Assembly: GCF_901482605.1 (NCBI RefSeq)
Contig: NZ_LR590481.1
Location: 2,046,001-2,110,000 of the forward strand
Source of the DNA: Hathewaya histolytica
GTDB taxonomy: Bacteria; Bacillota; Clostridia; Clostridiales; Clostridiaceae
Length of the DNA: 64,000 nucleotides
Reading direction: 5' to 3'
Shown: one piece after another, positions 37,699 through 47,115 of the stretch
Position numbering within the stretch: the first letter of the stretch is position 1
How the letters are laid out: every line of letters starts with the position of its first letter
The notes under the pieces: generated by a model
Databases searched by the model: none
The model's input: only the letters and a program-made list of their open reading frames with translations
What the model was told of the DNA's origin: nothing
Position numbers and translations under genes: made by a program

Positions 37699-38119
37699 AT
37701 CTATATATATCTACTAATAATCCAGTAATCTCATCTATAGTAGAAGCTATATTTATATGTTCTTTTTCTTCTTTTAAAAGCTCTTCTGTTAAATCCTCTA
37801 GCTTCCTATCTATAGTTTCTACTGTTATAAAATATCCTGCCTGCCAAAAGCTTATATCTTTATTTACACTATACATATGCTCTAATACAGATTGTAAATA
37901 CTCTCTAATAAGATTTTTATAATTCTTAACATCACTATAAGATTTAATAATAGCAAGTCTATTTCCTTTTTTCTTTATAGTTTCAAGTAATTTTTTAATC
38001 TCTTCTTTTGATTTTTTTTGTTTTGCAAAATTCATGCTATTAGAAAAATCTTTTTTTCCAGTAACCTTTTTAGTTTCTGTCATTACTTTTCCATTTCTGC
38101 CAACTCTTCCTATCTCCAT
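37697..38119 (-). CDS. YaaR family protein (DUF327)
   Basis: 140 residues, helical, with a basic N-terminus. The DUF327 core is KGNRLAIIKSYSDVKNYKNLIREYLQ, followed by the conserved C-terminal ITVETIDRKLEDLTEELLKEE. Family function is not established; in Bacillus yaaR lies beside holB and yaaQ, which are not here. Stand-alone gene sharing a bidirectional terminator with nadE. RBS TGAGGTGAG. Confidence 0.85.
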   Translation of the reverse strand: MEIGRVGRNGKVMTETKKVTGKKDFSNSMNFAKQKKSKEEIKKLLETIKKKGNRLAIIKSYSDVKNYKNLIREYLQSVLEHMYSVNKDISFWQAGYFITVETIDRKLEDLTEELLKEEKEHINIASTIDEITGLLVDIYR

Positions 38120-38200
38120 AATCTCACCTCAATCTCACAACAAATTTACTCTTATAATAAGTATACCAAAAAATAATAAAATTCTATAGACTAAATAAAA

Positions 38201-38222
38201 AAGCATAGCTTATGCTATGCTT
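38201..38222 (-). terminator. Rho-independent terminator of the MATE exporter gene
   Basis: AAGCATAGC/GCTATGCTT stem, 4-nt loop, overlapping the stop codon region, followed by T6 on the minus strand. Confidence 0.85.
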
Positions 38223-39609
38223 CTAAAGGATTTCTATTCTTTTTCTGTTTTTTAGCTTCTTTATACTCTTCATACTCCTCATGTAATTCTCTATTAGCTT
38301 TATTAATATATATATATCCTGTTACAGCAGCTATTACATCCACTACGGGATAAGTAATCCAAGCTCCATTTACTCCCCATAACTTTATAAATAATATAGA
38401 AACAGGAATAAATATTAGTAGTTGCCTATATATAGATAGAATAAAACTTACATTAGCCTGTCCAATAGACTGATAGTAATAAGTTGCTATATAGTAAAGA
38501 CTTATTATAGGGAATACTGATATACAAATTCTAAAAGCTCTAACAGCATCGTTTAATAGAGCAGGATCAGTTAAGAAACTACCTATTATTTGTTTTGTAA
38601 ATATCATCATAGTTGCCCATAAGGCAACACAAGTAATTGATGCAGTTATAATTGTCTTTTTAACTGTTTCTTTTAACCTTTTAAAATTGTTAGCTCCATA
38701 ATTAAAGGCAACTATAGGCTGCATTGCGGAGCTTATTCCAAGCATTGTTATATAAAGGAACATAGATATTCTAGTAATTACTCCTACTATTACTATAGCA
38801 CCATCTCCACCAAAATCTGACAACATATTATTTAATAAAGTAGCTACTATAGCATCAGAAAATTCTATTATAAAAGTTGTAAATCCTACTGATACTATTA
38901 TTTTAACTGCCCCACGGCAAAATCCTAAACCTAATCCTAAATTGAACTTTTTGTGTACATCGGCATAAACATACCACGCTACTAAGAAACTTATAAATTG
39001 TGAAGCTACTGTGGCAATAGCTGCCCCTTTCACACCCACTCCAAATATTTTAACTAATATAAAGTCTATTATTACATTACCGATGGCACCTGCAGTGGTT
39101 GCTATAAGCATTATTTTAGTATTACCTAATGCAGTCATTATATAACACATAATAAGTGTTAGGCATTGAAATATTCCACCTATTAATATAATTGTTACAT
39201 ATTCTTTCGCCAATGGTAAAATATTTGGAGTTGATCCGATTTTTATTAATAACCAATCTAGTGACATATATATAGTTACTGGCAAAATAGTCATTGAAAT
39301 AATACCTAAACTTAGAGCACTTTTTATAGTTTTCTTAAGATCATCATAGTTCTCTTCTCCAAGGTATCTAGCAACAGTGGTGCTTGTACCAATTGCTATA
39401 AGAAGTGCCGTAGATACCATTAACTTTTGTATTGGAAAGGCTATAGTTAAAGCTCCTATAGCATTAGGGCCTACATATCTACCCACAAAGAAAGTATCTA
39501 CCATATTATAAAGTTCTAAAACTAATAAAGTTATTACAGCAGGTATAGCAAATTTTAATAATACCTTTTCTACCTTCCCGTCAGTAAATATCTTATCGTC
39601 AATTCCCAT
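38215..39609 (-). CDS. MATE family multidrug/metabolite exporter
   Basis: 464 residues with twelve membrane helices. The MATE (DinF/NorM) fold is indicated by LKFAIPAVITLLVLELYNMVDTFFVGRYVG at the N-terminus and the internal repeat at AMQPIVAFNYGANNFKRLKETVKKT. MATE proteins export organic cations in exchange for Na+ or H+. The C-terminus is Lys/Glu-rich. The substrate cannot be told from sequence. RBS GAGAGGGAT. Confidence 0.9.
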   Translation of the reverse strand: MGIDDKIFTDGKVEKVLLKFAIPAVITLLVLELYNMVDTFFVGRYVGPNAIGALTIAFPIQKLMVSTALLIAIGTSTTVARYLGEENYDDLKKTIKSALSLGIISMTILPVTIYMSLDWLLIKIGSTPNILPLAKEYVTIILIGGIFQCLTLIMCYIMTALGNTKIMLIATTAGAIGNVIIDFILVKIFGVGVKGAAIATVASQFISFLVAWYVYADVHKKFNLGLGLGFCRGAVKIIVSVGFTTFIIEFSDAIVATLLNNMLSDFGGDGAIVIVGVITRISMFLYITMLGISSAMQPIVAFNYGANNFKRLKETVKKTIITASITCVALWATMMIFTKQIIGSFLTDPALLNDAVRAFRICISVFPIISLYYIATYYYQSIGQANVSFILSIYRQLLIFIPVSILFIKLWGVNGAWITYPVVDVIAAVTGYIYINKANRELHEEYEEYKEAKKQKKNRNPLEA

Positions 39610-39802
39610 AATATCCCTCTCTTATTTATATATTTTGAATTAATATTTTTAACATCTATTATCACTTCATTAATCCCTCACTTTCAAAACATACTTCTTA
39701 ACTATATTATAGATTCTTTTTTTATATACCGCATTCACTTACTTGTGAACAAAAATGTACATTTTTACGTACTTTATTAAAACCATTTTTTCCATATAAA
39801 GC

Positions 39803-39832
39803 ACAAAAGCACCCTTTTAAAGGTGCTTTTGT
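39803..39832 (-). terminator. Rho-independent terminator of the AraC/GH39 regulator gene
   Basis: ACAAAAGCACC / GGTGCTTTTGT stem with an 8-nt loop, 9 bases after the stop codon. Confidence 0.75.
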
Positions 39833-39840
39833 ACTTTTAG

Positions 39841-41907
39841 TTACACTTTAGGTACATTTATAGGGATAAACTCTATTAAAACAGCTCCATATCCTTTTAT
39901 TTTTATACCTAAATGATGAACTATATTTTTTTTACTGCAAACAAACTTAATTCTAGGTTGACATGCAATACTAATTATTTTCTTCTCTTCCTCTTCTATT
40001 CTTTTAGGGGATCCCATATCTAACCACTGACTATAAAATGTATTTAATTTTTCACTAACTTCATATATAGTTATTCTGTAACTTCCAGAAAGATTTTTAA
40101 TATTAAGGGATATATTCTTTTGAGCTGCATTTCTTTTACCTCTTAATTTATTTAAATTATTAAAATCTATTATCTCTTCCATAGTATCATCATAATTATA
40201 TAAGATAACCTGAAATTTATCTCCTTTAGATGTAACTATGTACCCATCCCCTTTTTCAACTACTATATCTCCTAATCTACTTAGATAGTAATATGCATAA
40301 TAGGATGGTTTCTTTATACCTTGCCAATTTAAAAGAGACTTTCCTCCCCAAAACACTTCATTTTTAGCATCTTTACATAAACTTATATGATCCATTACGT
40401 TTATTCCCTGGATGTTTTTTTCATTTATAATCTTATGTATAATGTAAGGTAACATGTATGAAGTATCATATATAGGATTATTATCCTCTTTTATATTTTC
40501 ATCAACAACTTTTAGACCATATTCTCCTAATATTTTTAGAAGTTCTTCTTTAGTTTCCTCTGGGAGCTTATTACTTATTGAATACTTCCACTTTCCTACT
40601 TCATAACTTCCATACTTATCAATAAAAAACTCTATGAATTTTACGAGAAATTCTCCAAACTTCTTCGTTCCTATATCCTCTTTCAATATTATATGGGGTC
40701 TTAATTCTATGGATAGTATAAACTCAATGACTTCCATTGCATTACTTAAATTTATAAAACTATTACCAGAGAATATACCCATTTCTTCAGAAAACCATCC
40801 ACCTATCTTACCATACTCAAATCCAATCTCTTTCTGGATATATCTTAATTGATCCATATAATGTTGATTTTTAACTTCCCACGCCTTAGGCAGAACAAGA
40901 TCCTCTTTAAATTCCTTATTAAATGAACCACTATTTTTAGATGCATCTATGGAAAGTTTAATTAGTCTATCTTCGTAGCTAAACCTATCGTAATCCTCTA
41001 AGTAAATGGAAAGTTCTTCTAAAGCTTCTTTTAAATCATAATACTTTATATCCCTTAATTCTTCTAGCTTATCTTCATCTATTTTATATTTTTTTCTAAA
41101 CTGCATAGGTGTCATTTTATAGTGTATTTTAAAATTTTTATTATAGTATCTTGAATGTGAAAATCCTACTTCTTGAGATATTTCCGATATAGTCATATCC
41201 GTATCTAATAAAAGTTTTATAGATTCCTCTACTCTAGTTAAATTAACAAATTCCTTAAAGCTTAATCCCATAGTATTTTTAATTTCATGAGATAAATAAT
41301 GAGAGCTTAGAAATTCTTTTTTAGCTATATCTTGTAAAGTTATCTTACTATCATAATTATTATATATATACTTTATTATTCTGTGATATCTCTCTAGTTG
41401 AACCTCATTTTCTCTAAGTTCTTCCTTTTCATACATAAGATAATGAAAATTATTTATTAAATGATATAAAAGTTCAATCATGGTCTCTTCAATATATTCA
41501 TCATAATCATCACCTTTTTGAACAAATTCACAAAGCATTATGGCTAAATATTTTCTTAAAACTTGATATTTTTCATCATGTTGAACCACTTTATCAGAGG
41601 TATCTGTATAAAAAAACATATTTCTAATATCATCATAATATCTCTTAAAAAAGTTAGGATCTAAATGGAACATCAATACCTTATTATCATCTTCAGAGAA
41701 TATACGATGGGCCTCTTCAACATTAATAATCTCAACTTCTTTTTCCGATACCGTATAAGTCCCAGATTCTATGGTTACAGTTATGTTCCCTTGTAATACC
41801 ATAAGTACCTCTATAGAATCATGCCAATGAATAGGATATTCTTTTATATTTACTAATTCAACTTTTATAGGTAGATTATTATTGTAAGTTATATATTCAT
41901 TTCTCAT
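39841..41907 (-). CDS. AraC-family regulator with degenerate GH39-like C-terminal domain
   Basis: 688 residues. An N-terminal cupin (about 10-90, IHWHDSIEVLMVLQG and EEAHRIF) is followed by a double helix-turn-helix AraC domain (about 173-272; LQDIAKKEFLSSHYLSHEIK and ISEISQEVGFSHSRYYNKNF). The remaining 400 residues resemble a GH39 beta-xylosidase-like TIM barrel plus beta domain (WFSEEMGIF, NPIYDTSYMLPYIIHKI, WQGIKKPSYYAYYYLSRLGD). The expected acid/base motif (W.fEvWNEP in GH39) reads KWKYSISNKLPEE here, lacking the glutamate, so this part is probably a sugar sensor rather than an enzyme. The MFS gene lies upstream on the same strand and is the likely target. Confidence 0.88.
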   Translation of the reverse strand: MRNEYITYNNNLPIKVELVNIKEYPIHWHDSIEVLMVLQGNITVTIESGTYTVSEKEVEIINVEEAHRIFSEDDNKVLMFHLDPNFFKRYYDDIRNMFFYTDTSDKVVQHDEKYQVLRKYLAIMLCEFVQKGDDYDEYIEETMIELLYHLINNFHYLMYEKEELRENEVQLERYHRIIKYIYNNYDSKITLQDIAKKEFLSSHYLSHEIKNTMGLSFKEFVNLTRVEESIKLLLDTDMTISEISQEVGFSHSRYYNKNFKIHYKMTPMQFRKKYKIDEDKLEELRDIKYYDLKEALEELSIYLEDYDRFSYEDRLIKLSIDASKNSGSFNKEFKEDLVLPKAWEVKNQHYMDQLRYIQKEIGFEYGKIGGWFSEEMGIFSGNSFINLSNAMEVIEFILSIELRPHIILKEDIGTKKFGEFLVKFIEFFIDKYGSYEVGKWKYSISNKLPEETKEELLKILGEYGLKVVDENIKEDNNPIYDTSYMLPYIIHKIINEKNIQGINVMDHISLCKDAKNEVFWGGKSLLNWQGIKKPSYYAYYYLSRLGDIVVEKGDGYIVTSKGDKFQVILYNYDDTMEEIIDFNNLNKLRGKRNAAQKNISLNIKNLSGSYRITIYEVSEKLNTFYSQWLDMGSPKRIEEEEKKIISIACQPRIKFVCSKKNIVHHLGIKIKGYGAVLIEFIPINVPKV

Positions 41908-41924
41908 GATTTACCTTTAGTAGG

Positions 41925-41948
41925 TTGGTGTAGTATGTAAGACACCAA
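41925..41948 (-). repeat. Inverted repeat just upstream of the AraC/GH39 regulator RBS
   Basis: TTGGTGT/ACACCAA with a 10-nt spacer lies a few bases upstream of the AAAGGT ribosome binding site. It could be an mRNA hairpin or an operator for self-regulation. Confidence 0.4.
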
Positions 41949-42061
41949 TTCCACACTAAAGTTCACCACCTTTCCACTTATAGACTGTGTAATTTACCTT
42001 ATTATTACGTATATTAAAGTTTTCTATCTTATACCATTAAATATATTATATATTATAATAT

Positions 42062-42093
42062 AAAAAAACGCCGTATTATCTACGACGTTTTTT
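42062..42093 (-). terminator. Rho-independent terminator of the MFS transporter gene
   Basis: 13-bp stem (AAAAAACG.CGTA with complement, one G-U pair in the minus-strand RNA), 5-nt loop, and a T7 run on the minus strand. Confidence 0.87.
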
Positions 42094-42113
42094 ATTATTA
42101 ATAATTAAATTAC

Positions 42114-43433
42114 TTAAGCAACTGGACTTTCTGTTTTCTCTTCTTTCAATTTAGGTCTATTGTACTGTTTTGTAAATACTACTAACAACATAATAGCAGC
42201 TATCGCATAAATTGTTCCTGTAACATAGTAAGCAATTGAATATCCATTTGGTCTAGAGAATAAGAATTGCTTTCCTAGTATACCTGCTATTACCTGTGCA
42301 AGTCCTTGGGCAACATATATTACAGCATTGTACGCTGGTCTAGCCTCTTTATTAACAAATTCCATTGGTAATGCTTGTTGCACTGGTTGAGCTGCATTCA
42401 TGAATCCTGATCTTAGGAATAGTCCGATACCAACTGCCACGACCATACGGCTTCCGAAAGCTGCACCATTTGCAATTAAAAGCATAAATGGTATTGATGT
42501 TAAGGCTAGTCCACCTAAAGATACAACTCTTCCTAACTTTTTAACAATCCATGGAGATACAAATATAAATATAACCATAGCAAAATACTGGTAAGAAATA
42601 AGTTGTGAAGTAGTATCTCTATCTATTCCCATTCTGCTTAGGAATACTGAGAAGTATGGAGTAATTAATGATGCCCCTAATCTTATTAAAAATGCGAAAA
42701 CTATATATAATATTATGTATTTATTAAAGAAAGCATTCCAATTAATCTTTTCTTTCTTTTCTTTTTTAACTTTCTTATAATCTGTATCAATTTCTTTTAT
42801 GAATAAAATAGGTATAAGAGTTATTACTGCAACTCCTGCATAAATTAGAAGCGCATCTTTGTGAGCTCCTATATAAGCTGATAATTGCTCTGGATTAAAC
42901 TCTGCTATTTTAGATGTTAAAGCCTTTGCTTGCGCATAATCTACATTTAATCTAGATGCAAATCTATTTGCAATTAATTTACCACCTGACCATGTTCCAA
43001 ATACCATACCAGCAATATTAGTCCATAATGTAGTAGAGAATACTCTTTCTCTCTCTTCTTCTAAAGTATAACAACTTAAGAATGGTGATAATATAGCATC
43101 AAACATACAAACCCCAATCATAATTACTGAAGCTGCTATTGCAACTACTGGAACTGATTCAACTTTAGTAATAAGAAGAATTCCGATAATAATTGATATT
43201 GGTGAAAAAGCTAGTACTTTTTTATATCCTAACTTAGGTACTATTAATAAAAGTGCTGCTCCACCGTAGAAACCTACCCCCATTATGATTGACATACTAG
43301 CTGCAATACCTTTTGTAGCTGAAGATGCATCAAGGAAGGTTACCATTGTATCTAGGGATACTCCACCTAATATTCCCATAAATATGTAGGCAATAATAAA
43401 CATCCAACTATTACGTTTAAATCTTTTATCCAT
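42114..43433 (-). CDS. MFS transporter, probably sugar or glycoside related
   Basis: 439 residues, twelve membrane helices, with a long central loop. The C-terminal half is well conserved in type (YFSVFLSRMGIDRDTTSQLI, QALPMEFVNKEARPAYNAVI). The substrate cannot be read from the sequence. The next gene downstream is an AraC regulator carrying a carbohydrate-recognition-like GH39 domain, which suggests a sugar or aryl-glycoside substrate. A terminator separates the two, so they are separate units. RBS AGGGGGTAA. Confidence 0.85.
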   Translation of the reverse strand: MDKRFKRNSWMFIIAYIFMGILGGVSLDTMVTFLDASSATKGIAASMSIIMGVGFYGGAALLLIVPKLGYKKVLAFSPISIIIGILLITKVESVPVVAIAASVIMIGVCMFDAILSPFLSCYTLEEERERVFSTTLWTNIAGMVFGTWSGGKLIANRFASRLNVDYAQAKALTSKIAEFNPEQLSAYIGAHKDALLIYAGVAVITLIPILFIKEIDTDYKKVKKEKKEKINWNAFFNKYIILYIVFAFLIRLGASLITPYFSVFLSRMGIDRDTTSQLISYQYFAMVIFIFVSPWIVKKLGRVVSLGGLALTSIPFMLLIANGAAFGSRMVVAVGIGLFLRSGFMNAAQPVQQALPMEFVNKEARPAYNAVIYVAQGLAQVIAGILGKQFLFSRPNGYSIAYYVTGTIYAIAAIMLLVVFTKQYNRPKLKEEKTESPVA

Positions 43434-44055
43434 TTGTTTACCCCCTATTGTTTTTTATTGTTTTAACTAGTTTAAAATACATTTAAATTTTACATATATT
43501 AAATAACATTAAATATTAAGTATTAAAAAATGGTCTTTTTCATACAGGCCTTGTACGAATTTGTAATTTCACAAATAAATATAGTCCATTTTGTTAAGAA
43601 AAGCAATACTTTATAAAATAGTTCAATAATTGATTTTATGTGGTTTTTTTATTTCGTTTTTATAAAAATATGTATTAATAAATTCTAATTATTTATATTT
43701 AAAATCATTATTAAAAATCTATTATAAAATCAAATAAAGCTTATTTTGAAATGCCTTTTAATACATTTATCTATGTTAAATTTTATACATTTAATTTATC
43801 CATAGAATATGACTTTTTAAAACATTTGAATCACATTTATATAAAAACTTCTTTTTGTACAAATTACGACTAAATACTACACTAATAACTTGGAATAAAT
43901 TTCATATTTATCTATAAAAATATTATGAAATTTCTTTTATTTTTAAATTTTAATAATAAATATATATTATTTTATATATATTTATTTTAACTTTAACGAT
44001 TAAAATAATAAATCATATGGAAAATGCATACGTGGAATAATATTCTTAATTTATA
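43434..44055. other. Long AT-rich intergenic region upstream of the MFS gene
   Basis: About 620 bases with no ORF. It contains a weak terminator-like pair on the minus strand (AAAATGG at 43586-43592 with CCATTTTTT at 43525-43533) in the leader of the MFS gene, a palindromic TACAGGCCTTGTA at 43542-43554, and an AATTTCATA/TATGAAATT inverted repeat near 43899-43935. These are plausible regulatory sites for the MFS gene; none matches a motif I can name. Confidence 0.35.
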
Positions 44056-44085
44056 TTGAAAACAGTTTAAACTCTATGTTATAAT
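44056..44085 (+). promoter_or_regulatory. Sigma-A promoter of the riboswitch-controlled P-type ATPase gene
   Basis: TTGAAA (44056-44061) and perfect TATAAT (44080-44085) with an 18-nt spacer, 16 bases before the aptamer. It places the transcript start at about 44092. Confidence 0.75.
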
Positions 44086-44100
44086 CAGCATATAGTTTAA

Positions 44101-44198
44101 ACAAAGGGGAGTAGCATAAGCTTTTACGCTTCTAGTTGTTCGTCATTACGGTATATCCCGGACAACTTACTCTTTTAACGAGTTTGCAAGACCTTTGT
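44101..44198 (+). ncRNA. yybP-ykoY family Mn2+ riboswitch aptamer
   Basis: The diagnostic blocks are all present in order: AAAGGGGAGTAGC, TCGTCATTACGG, TCCCGGACAAC, and TTTGCAAGACCTTTG. P1 pairs ACAAAGG (44101-44107) with CCTTTGT (44192-44198). The class binds Mn2+ and controls cation exporters. Here it sits between a sigma-A promoter and a P-type ATPase gene. Confidence 0.95.
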
Positions 44199-44229
44199 CC
44201 TAAATAACATTTAGGACAAAGGTTTTTTT
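44191..44229 (+). terminator. Riboswitch-controlled terminator
   Basis: A perfect 15-bp stem (ACCTTTGTCCTAAAT and complement, 3-nt loop) followed by T7. Its 5' arm includes the 3' strand of aptamer P1, so the two structures exclude each other: Mn2+-stabilised P1 should prevent termination and turn the ATPase gene on. Confidence 0.93.
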
Positions 44230-44284
44230 AATATTCTATAATAAATTTTATAATTATATTTAATACTATGAAAGAGGTGATATT

Positions 44285-46954
44285 ATGTGGTTCAGTAAAA
44301 GCAATGAAGAGGTTTTAAAAGAACTTAATACTTCTCCAAGTGCTGGTTTGAGTTCAGAAGAAGCTAAAAAACGCTTAGAGAAATATGGTGAAAACAAATT
44401 AGCTGGTAAAAAACAAAAAACTCTTATTCAACTTTTCCTTGCTCAGTTAAATGACATTTTAATCTTTATTCTTATAGCTGCAGCATTGATTTCAGGATTT
44501 TTAGGAGAAGTAAGTGATGCAATTATTATAGGTATAGTTATTCTAGTTAATGCTATTGTGGGAATAATTCAGGAGGCAAAAGCTGAAAAGGCCCTAGAAG
44601 CTTTGAAACAACTATCTACCCCAAAAGCTGTTGTAAAAAGAAATGGGACTTTAAGTGAAATACCTTCTGAGGAAGTTGTACCAGGAGATGTTATTATTTT
44701 AGATGCTGGTAGATATATCCCATGTGATTTAAGATTAGTGGAAACAGCTAACCTAAAAATAGAGGAATCTGCTCTTACTGGGGAATCTGTTCCTGTAGAG
44801 AAAAATAGTAATTTAGTTTTAAAAGAAGGAGATACTCCTCTTGGAGATCAAAAAAATATGGCTTTCATGTCTACTTTAGTTACCTATGGTAGAGGTATTG
44901 GAATAGCAGTTGGTACTGGTATGAATACTGAAATAGGTAAAATTGCTAAAATGTTAGATGAAGATGTAGATAGTCAAACTCCTCTTCAAAAGAAACTTGA
45001 AGAACTAGGAAAATTCCTTGGAATTGGAGCTCTAGGTATTTGTGGTGCAATGCTTGTTATAGGCTTACTTCAAGGTAGAAACATATTAGAAATGTTCTTA
45101 ACAGCCATAAGTCTAGCTGTAGCAGCAATTCCTGAAGGATTACCTGCTATTGTTACTATAGTCTTAGCTATGGGTGTACAAAAGATGATTAAAGAAAATG
45201 CTATTATAAGAAAACTACCTGCTGTTGAAACCTTAGGTTCTGTAAATATAGTTTGCTCAGATAAAACAGGTACCTTAACTCAAAATAAAATGACTGTTAC
45301 AAAATACTACTCCAACGGTGTATTACAGGACATAGGTAAGATTAATTTAGAAGATAAAACTGAAAAATTATTACTTCAAAATCTTATCCTTTGTAATGAT
45401 GCTACTTATTCTGCAGACTCTAAAACAGGAGACCCTACTGAAATAGCTCTTTTAGAAGCAGGATTTAATAAAAATTTAATTAAAGAAGAACTAGACTCAG
45501 AGTACACTAGAATAAATGAAATACCTTTCGAATCAGATAGAAAGCTGATGACTACAGTAAATAAATTTGATGAAAAATACTTAGTTATGACAAAAGGTGC
45601 TATAGATAACCTTCTAAAAATATGTACAAAATACTATTCTAACGGAGAAATTAAAGACTTAACTGATGATATAAGAAAACAAATATTAGATAATTCCTAT
45701 AATATGTCAGATGAAGCTTTAAGAGTACTTGGCTCTGCTTATAAAGAAATTTCAACTTCTCATATTGAAATTGACTCTTTAGAAGAAGATTTAATCTTCA
45801 TAGGACTTGTAGGTATGATAGATCCTCCAAGACTTGAAGTAAAAGATTCTATAGCTATATGTAAAAAGTCTGGAATTAAAACAGTTATGATTACAGGTGA
45901 TCACAAGAAAACTGCATTTGCTATTGCTAAAGAGTTAAATATAGCAGAAGATGAATCACAAGTTATGTCTGGTTCAGAACTTGATAAGATGTCTGACGAG
46001 GAATTAAGTTCAAAAATAGACGAATTAAGAGTATTTGCAAGAGTTTCACCAGAACATAAAGTTAAAATTGTTAAAGCCTTTAAATCAAAAGGAAACATTG
46101 TGTCTATGACTGGTGACGGAGTAAATGATGCCCCTTCACTAAAAATTGCAGATATAGGCGTAGCTATGGGTATTACTGGTACTGATGTTGCTAAAGGTGC
46201 ATCTGATATGATTTTAACTGATGATAATTTCTCTACTATAATAAGTGCAATAGAAGAAGGAAGAAATATATTTAATAATATAAAGAAATCTATTATATTC
46301 CTTATTTCTTGTAATATAGGAGAAATCATAGCATTATTCTTTGCTATACTACTTGGATGGAAAGCTCCATTAGAACCTATTCATATTCTATGGGTTAACT
46401 TAATTACAGATACCTTACCTGCCCTTTCTCTTGGTGTAGATCCAGGTGATCCTGATGTTATGAAAAATAAACCAAGGAATCCTAAGGACAGTTTATTTAA
46501 AGGATCTACCCTTAGCCTAATATTAAATGGTACCTTAATAGGATTATTAACTTTAGCAGCCTTTGTAATTGGTGCTAGAGTATTTAGTGGAACTACTGGA
46601 TTATTCCCACTGTTCCCTAAAAACATTAGTGAAGATGCTTTAAGACATGCACAAACTATGGCCTTTGTAGTTTTAAGTGTATCTCAATTAGTTCATTCAT
46701 TAAACATGAGAAATGAAAGTAAATCTATATTCCAAATAGGTTTATTTACTAATAGATATTTAGTCGTATCTATATTAGTTGGTATATTCCTACAAGACGT
46801 TATTATCACATTACCTTTCTTGGCTAAAATATTTAATGTACATGATTTAACAGCTATAGATTGGTTATTCGTAAGTGGTTTAAGTATAATACCATTAATA
46901 TTAAATGAAATAGCTAAAATATTTAAACGCAAAAGAGAAGAGAATTTAACATAA
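44285..46954 (+). CDS. P-type cation ATPase (SERCA-like), Mn2+-controlled; Mn2+/Ca2+ exporter
   Basis: 889 residues, full-length type II P-ATPase: actuator motif TGES, phosphorylation motif DKTGTLTQNKMT near residue 325, KGA nucleotide site (MTKGAIDNLL), hinge TGDGVNDAPSLK, ten membrane helices. Ion-site residues match the Ca2+ pump type: VAAIPEGLPAIV in helix 4, SCNIGEIIALFF in helix 5 and WVNLITDTLPALSLG in helix 6. Sequence alone says Ca2+ ATPase; the yybP-ykoY riboswitch upstream suggests Mn2+ export as the regulated function. Such pumps can carry both. Monocistronic; RBS AGAGGTGAT. Confidence 0.95.
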   Translation: MWFSKSNEEVLKELNTSPSAGLSSEEAKKRLEKYGENKLAGKKQKTLIQLFLAQLNDILIFILIAAALISGFLGEVSDAIIIGIVILVNAIVGIIQEAKAEKALEALKQLSTPKAVVKRNGTLSEIPSEEVVPGDVIILDAGRYIPCDLRLVETANLKIEESALTGESVPVEKNSNLVLKEGDTPLGDQKNMAFMSTLVTYGRGIGIAVGTGMNTEIGKIAKMLDEDVDSQTPLQKKLEELGKFLGIGALGICGAMLVIGLLQGRNILEMFLTAISLAVAAIPEGLPAIVTIVLAMGVQKMIKENAIIRKLPAVETLGSVNIVCSDKTGTLTQNKMTVTKYYSNGVLQDIGKINLEDKTEKLLLQNLILCNDATYSADSKTGDPTEIALLEAGFNKNLIKEELDSEYTRINEIPFESDRKLMTTVNKFDEKYLVMTKGAIDNLLKICTKYYSNGEIKDLTDDIRKQILDNSYNMSDEALRVLGSAYKEISTSHIEIDSLEEDLIFIGLVGMIDPPRLEVKDSIAICKKSGIKTVMITGDHKKTAFAIAKELNIAEDESQVMSGSELDKMSDEELSSKIDELRVFARVSPEHKVKIVKAFKSKGNIVSMTGDGVNDAPSLKIADIGVAMGITGTDVAKGASDMILTDDNFSTIISAIEEGRNIFNNIKKSIIFLISCNIGEIIALFFAILLGWKAPLEPIHILWVNLITDTLPALSLGVDPGDPDVMKNKPRNPKDSLFKGSTLSLILNGTLIGLLTLAAFVIGARVFSGTTGLFPLFPKNISEDALRHAQTMAFVVLSVSQLVHSLNMRNESKSIFQIGLFTNRYLVVSILVGIFLQDVIITLPFLAKIFNVHDLTAIDWLFVSGLSIIPLILNEIAKIFKRKREENLT

Positions 46955-46995
46955 AAAGTAAGGGAGTCCATTAGGACCCCCTTACTTTTATTTTT
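46954..46995. terminator. Bidirectional terminator between the P-type ATPase and cvfB
   Basis: 16-bp stem with one mismatch (AAAAGTAAGGG.GTCC and complement), 4-nt loop. In the minus direction it starts right at a TAA (46990-46988) that closes the -1 frame of cvfB, not the annotated frame. Confidence 0.88.
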
Positions 46996-47115
46996 CTACA
47001 AACTTATTAAAAAACTTATTTTCATTGTTTTCCTTCTTAGAAGGCTTTTTATCATTTTTATTAGAATTTTTCCTGTTATCCTTCTTTATATAATTAGGCT
47101 TACTTTCTTTTTTTC
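46988..47115 (-). other. A7 slippery site and alternative 3' extension of cvfB
   Basis: From the slippery heptamer the -1 frame reads GAA AGT AAG CCT and continues 39 codons to TAA at 46988, a tail rich in Lys, Asn, Glu and Ser. The frameshifted product would be about 328 residues. This can be programmed frameshifting, RNA polymerase slippage on A7, or loss of one A from an original A8. Confidence 0.5.

Noticed and set aside
45901-46329. 142-codon minus-strand open frame
   Set aside because: It lies wholly inside the P-type ATPase gene in a shadow frame and lacks an RBS.
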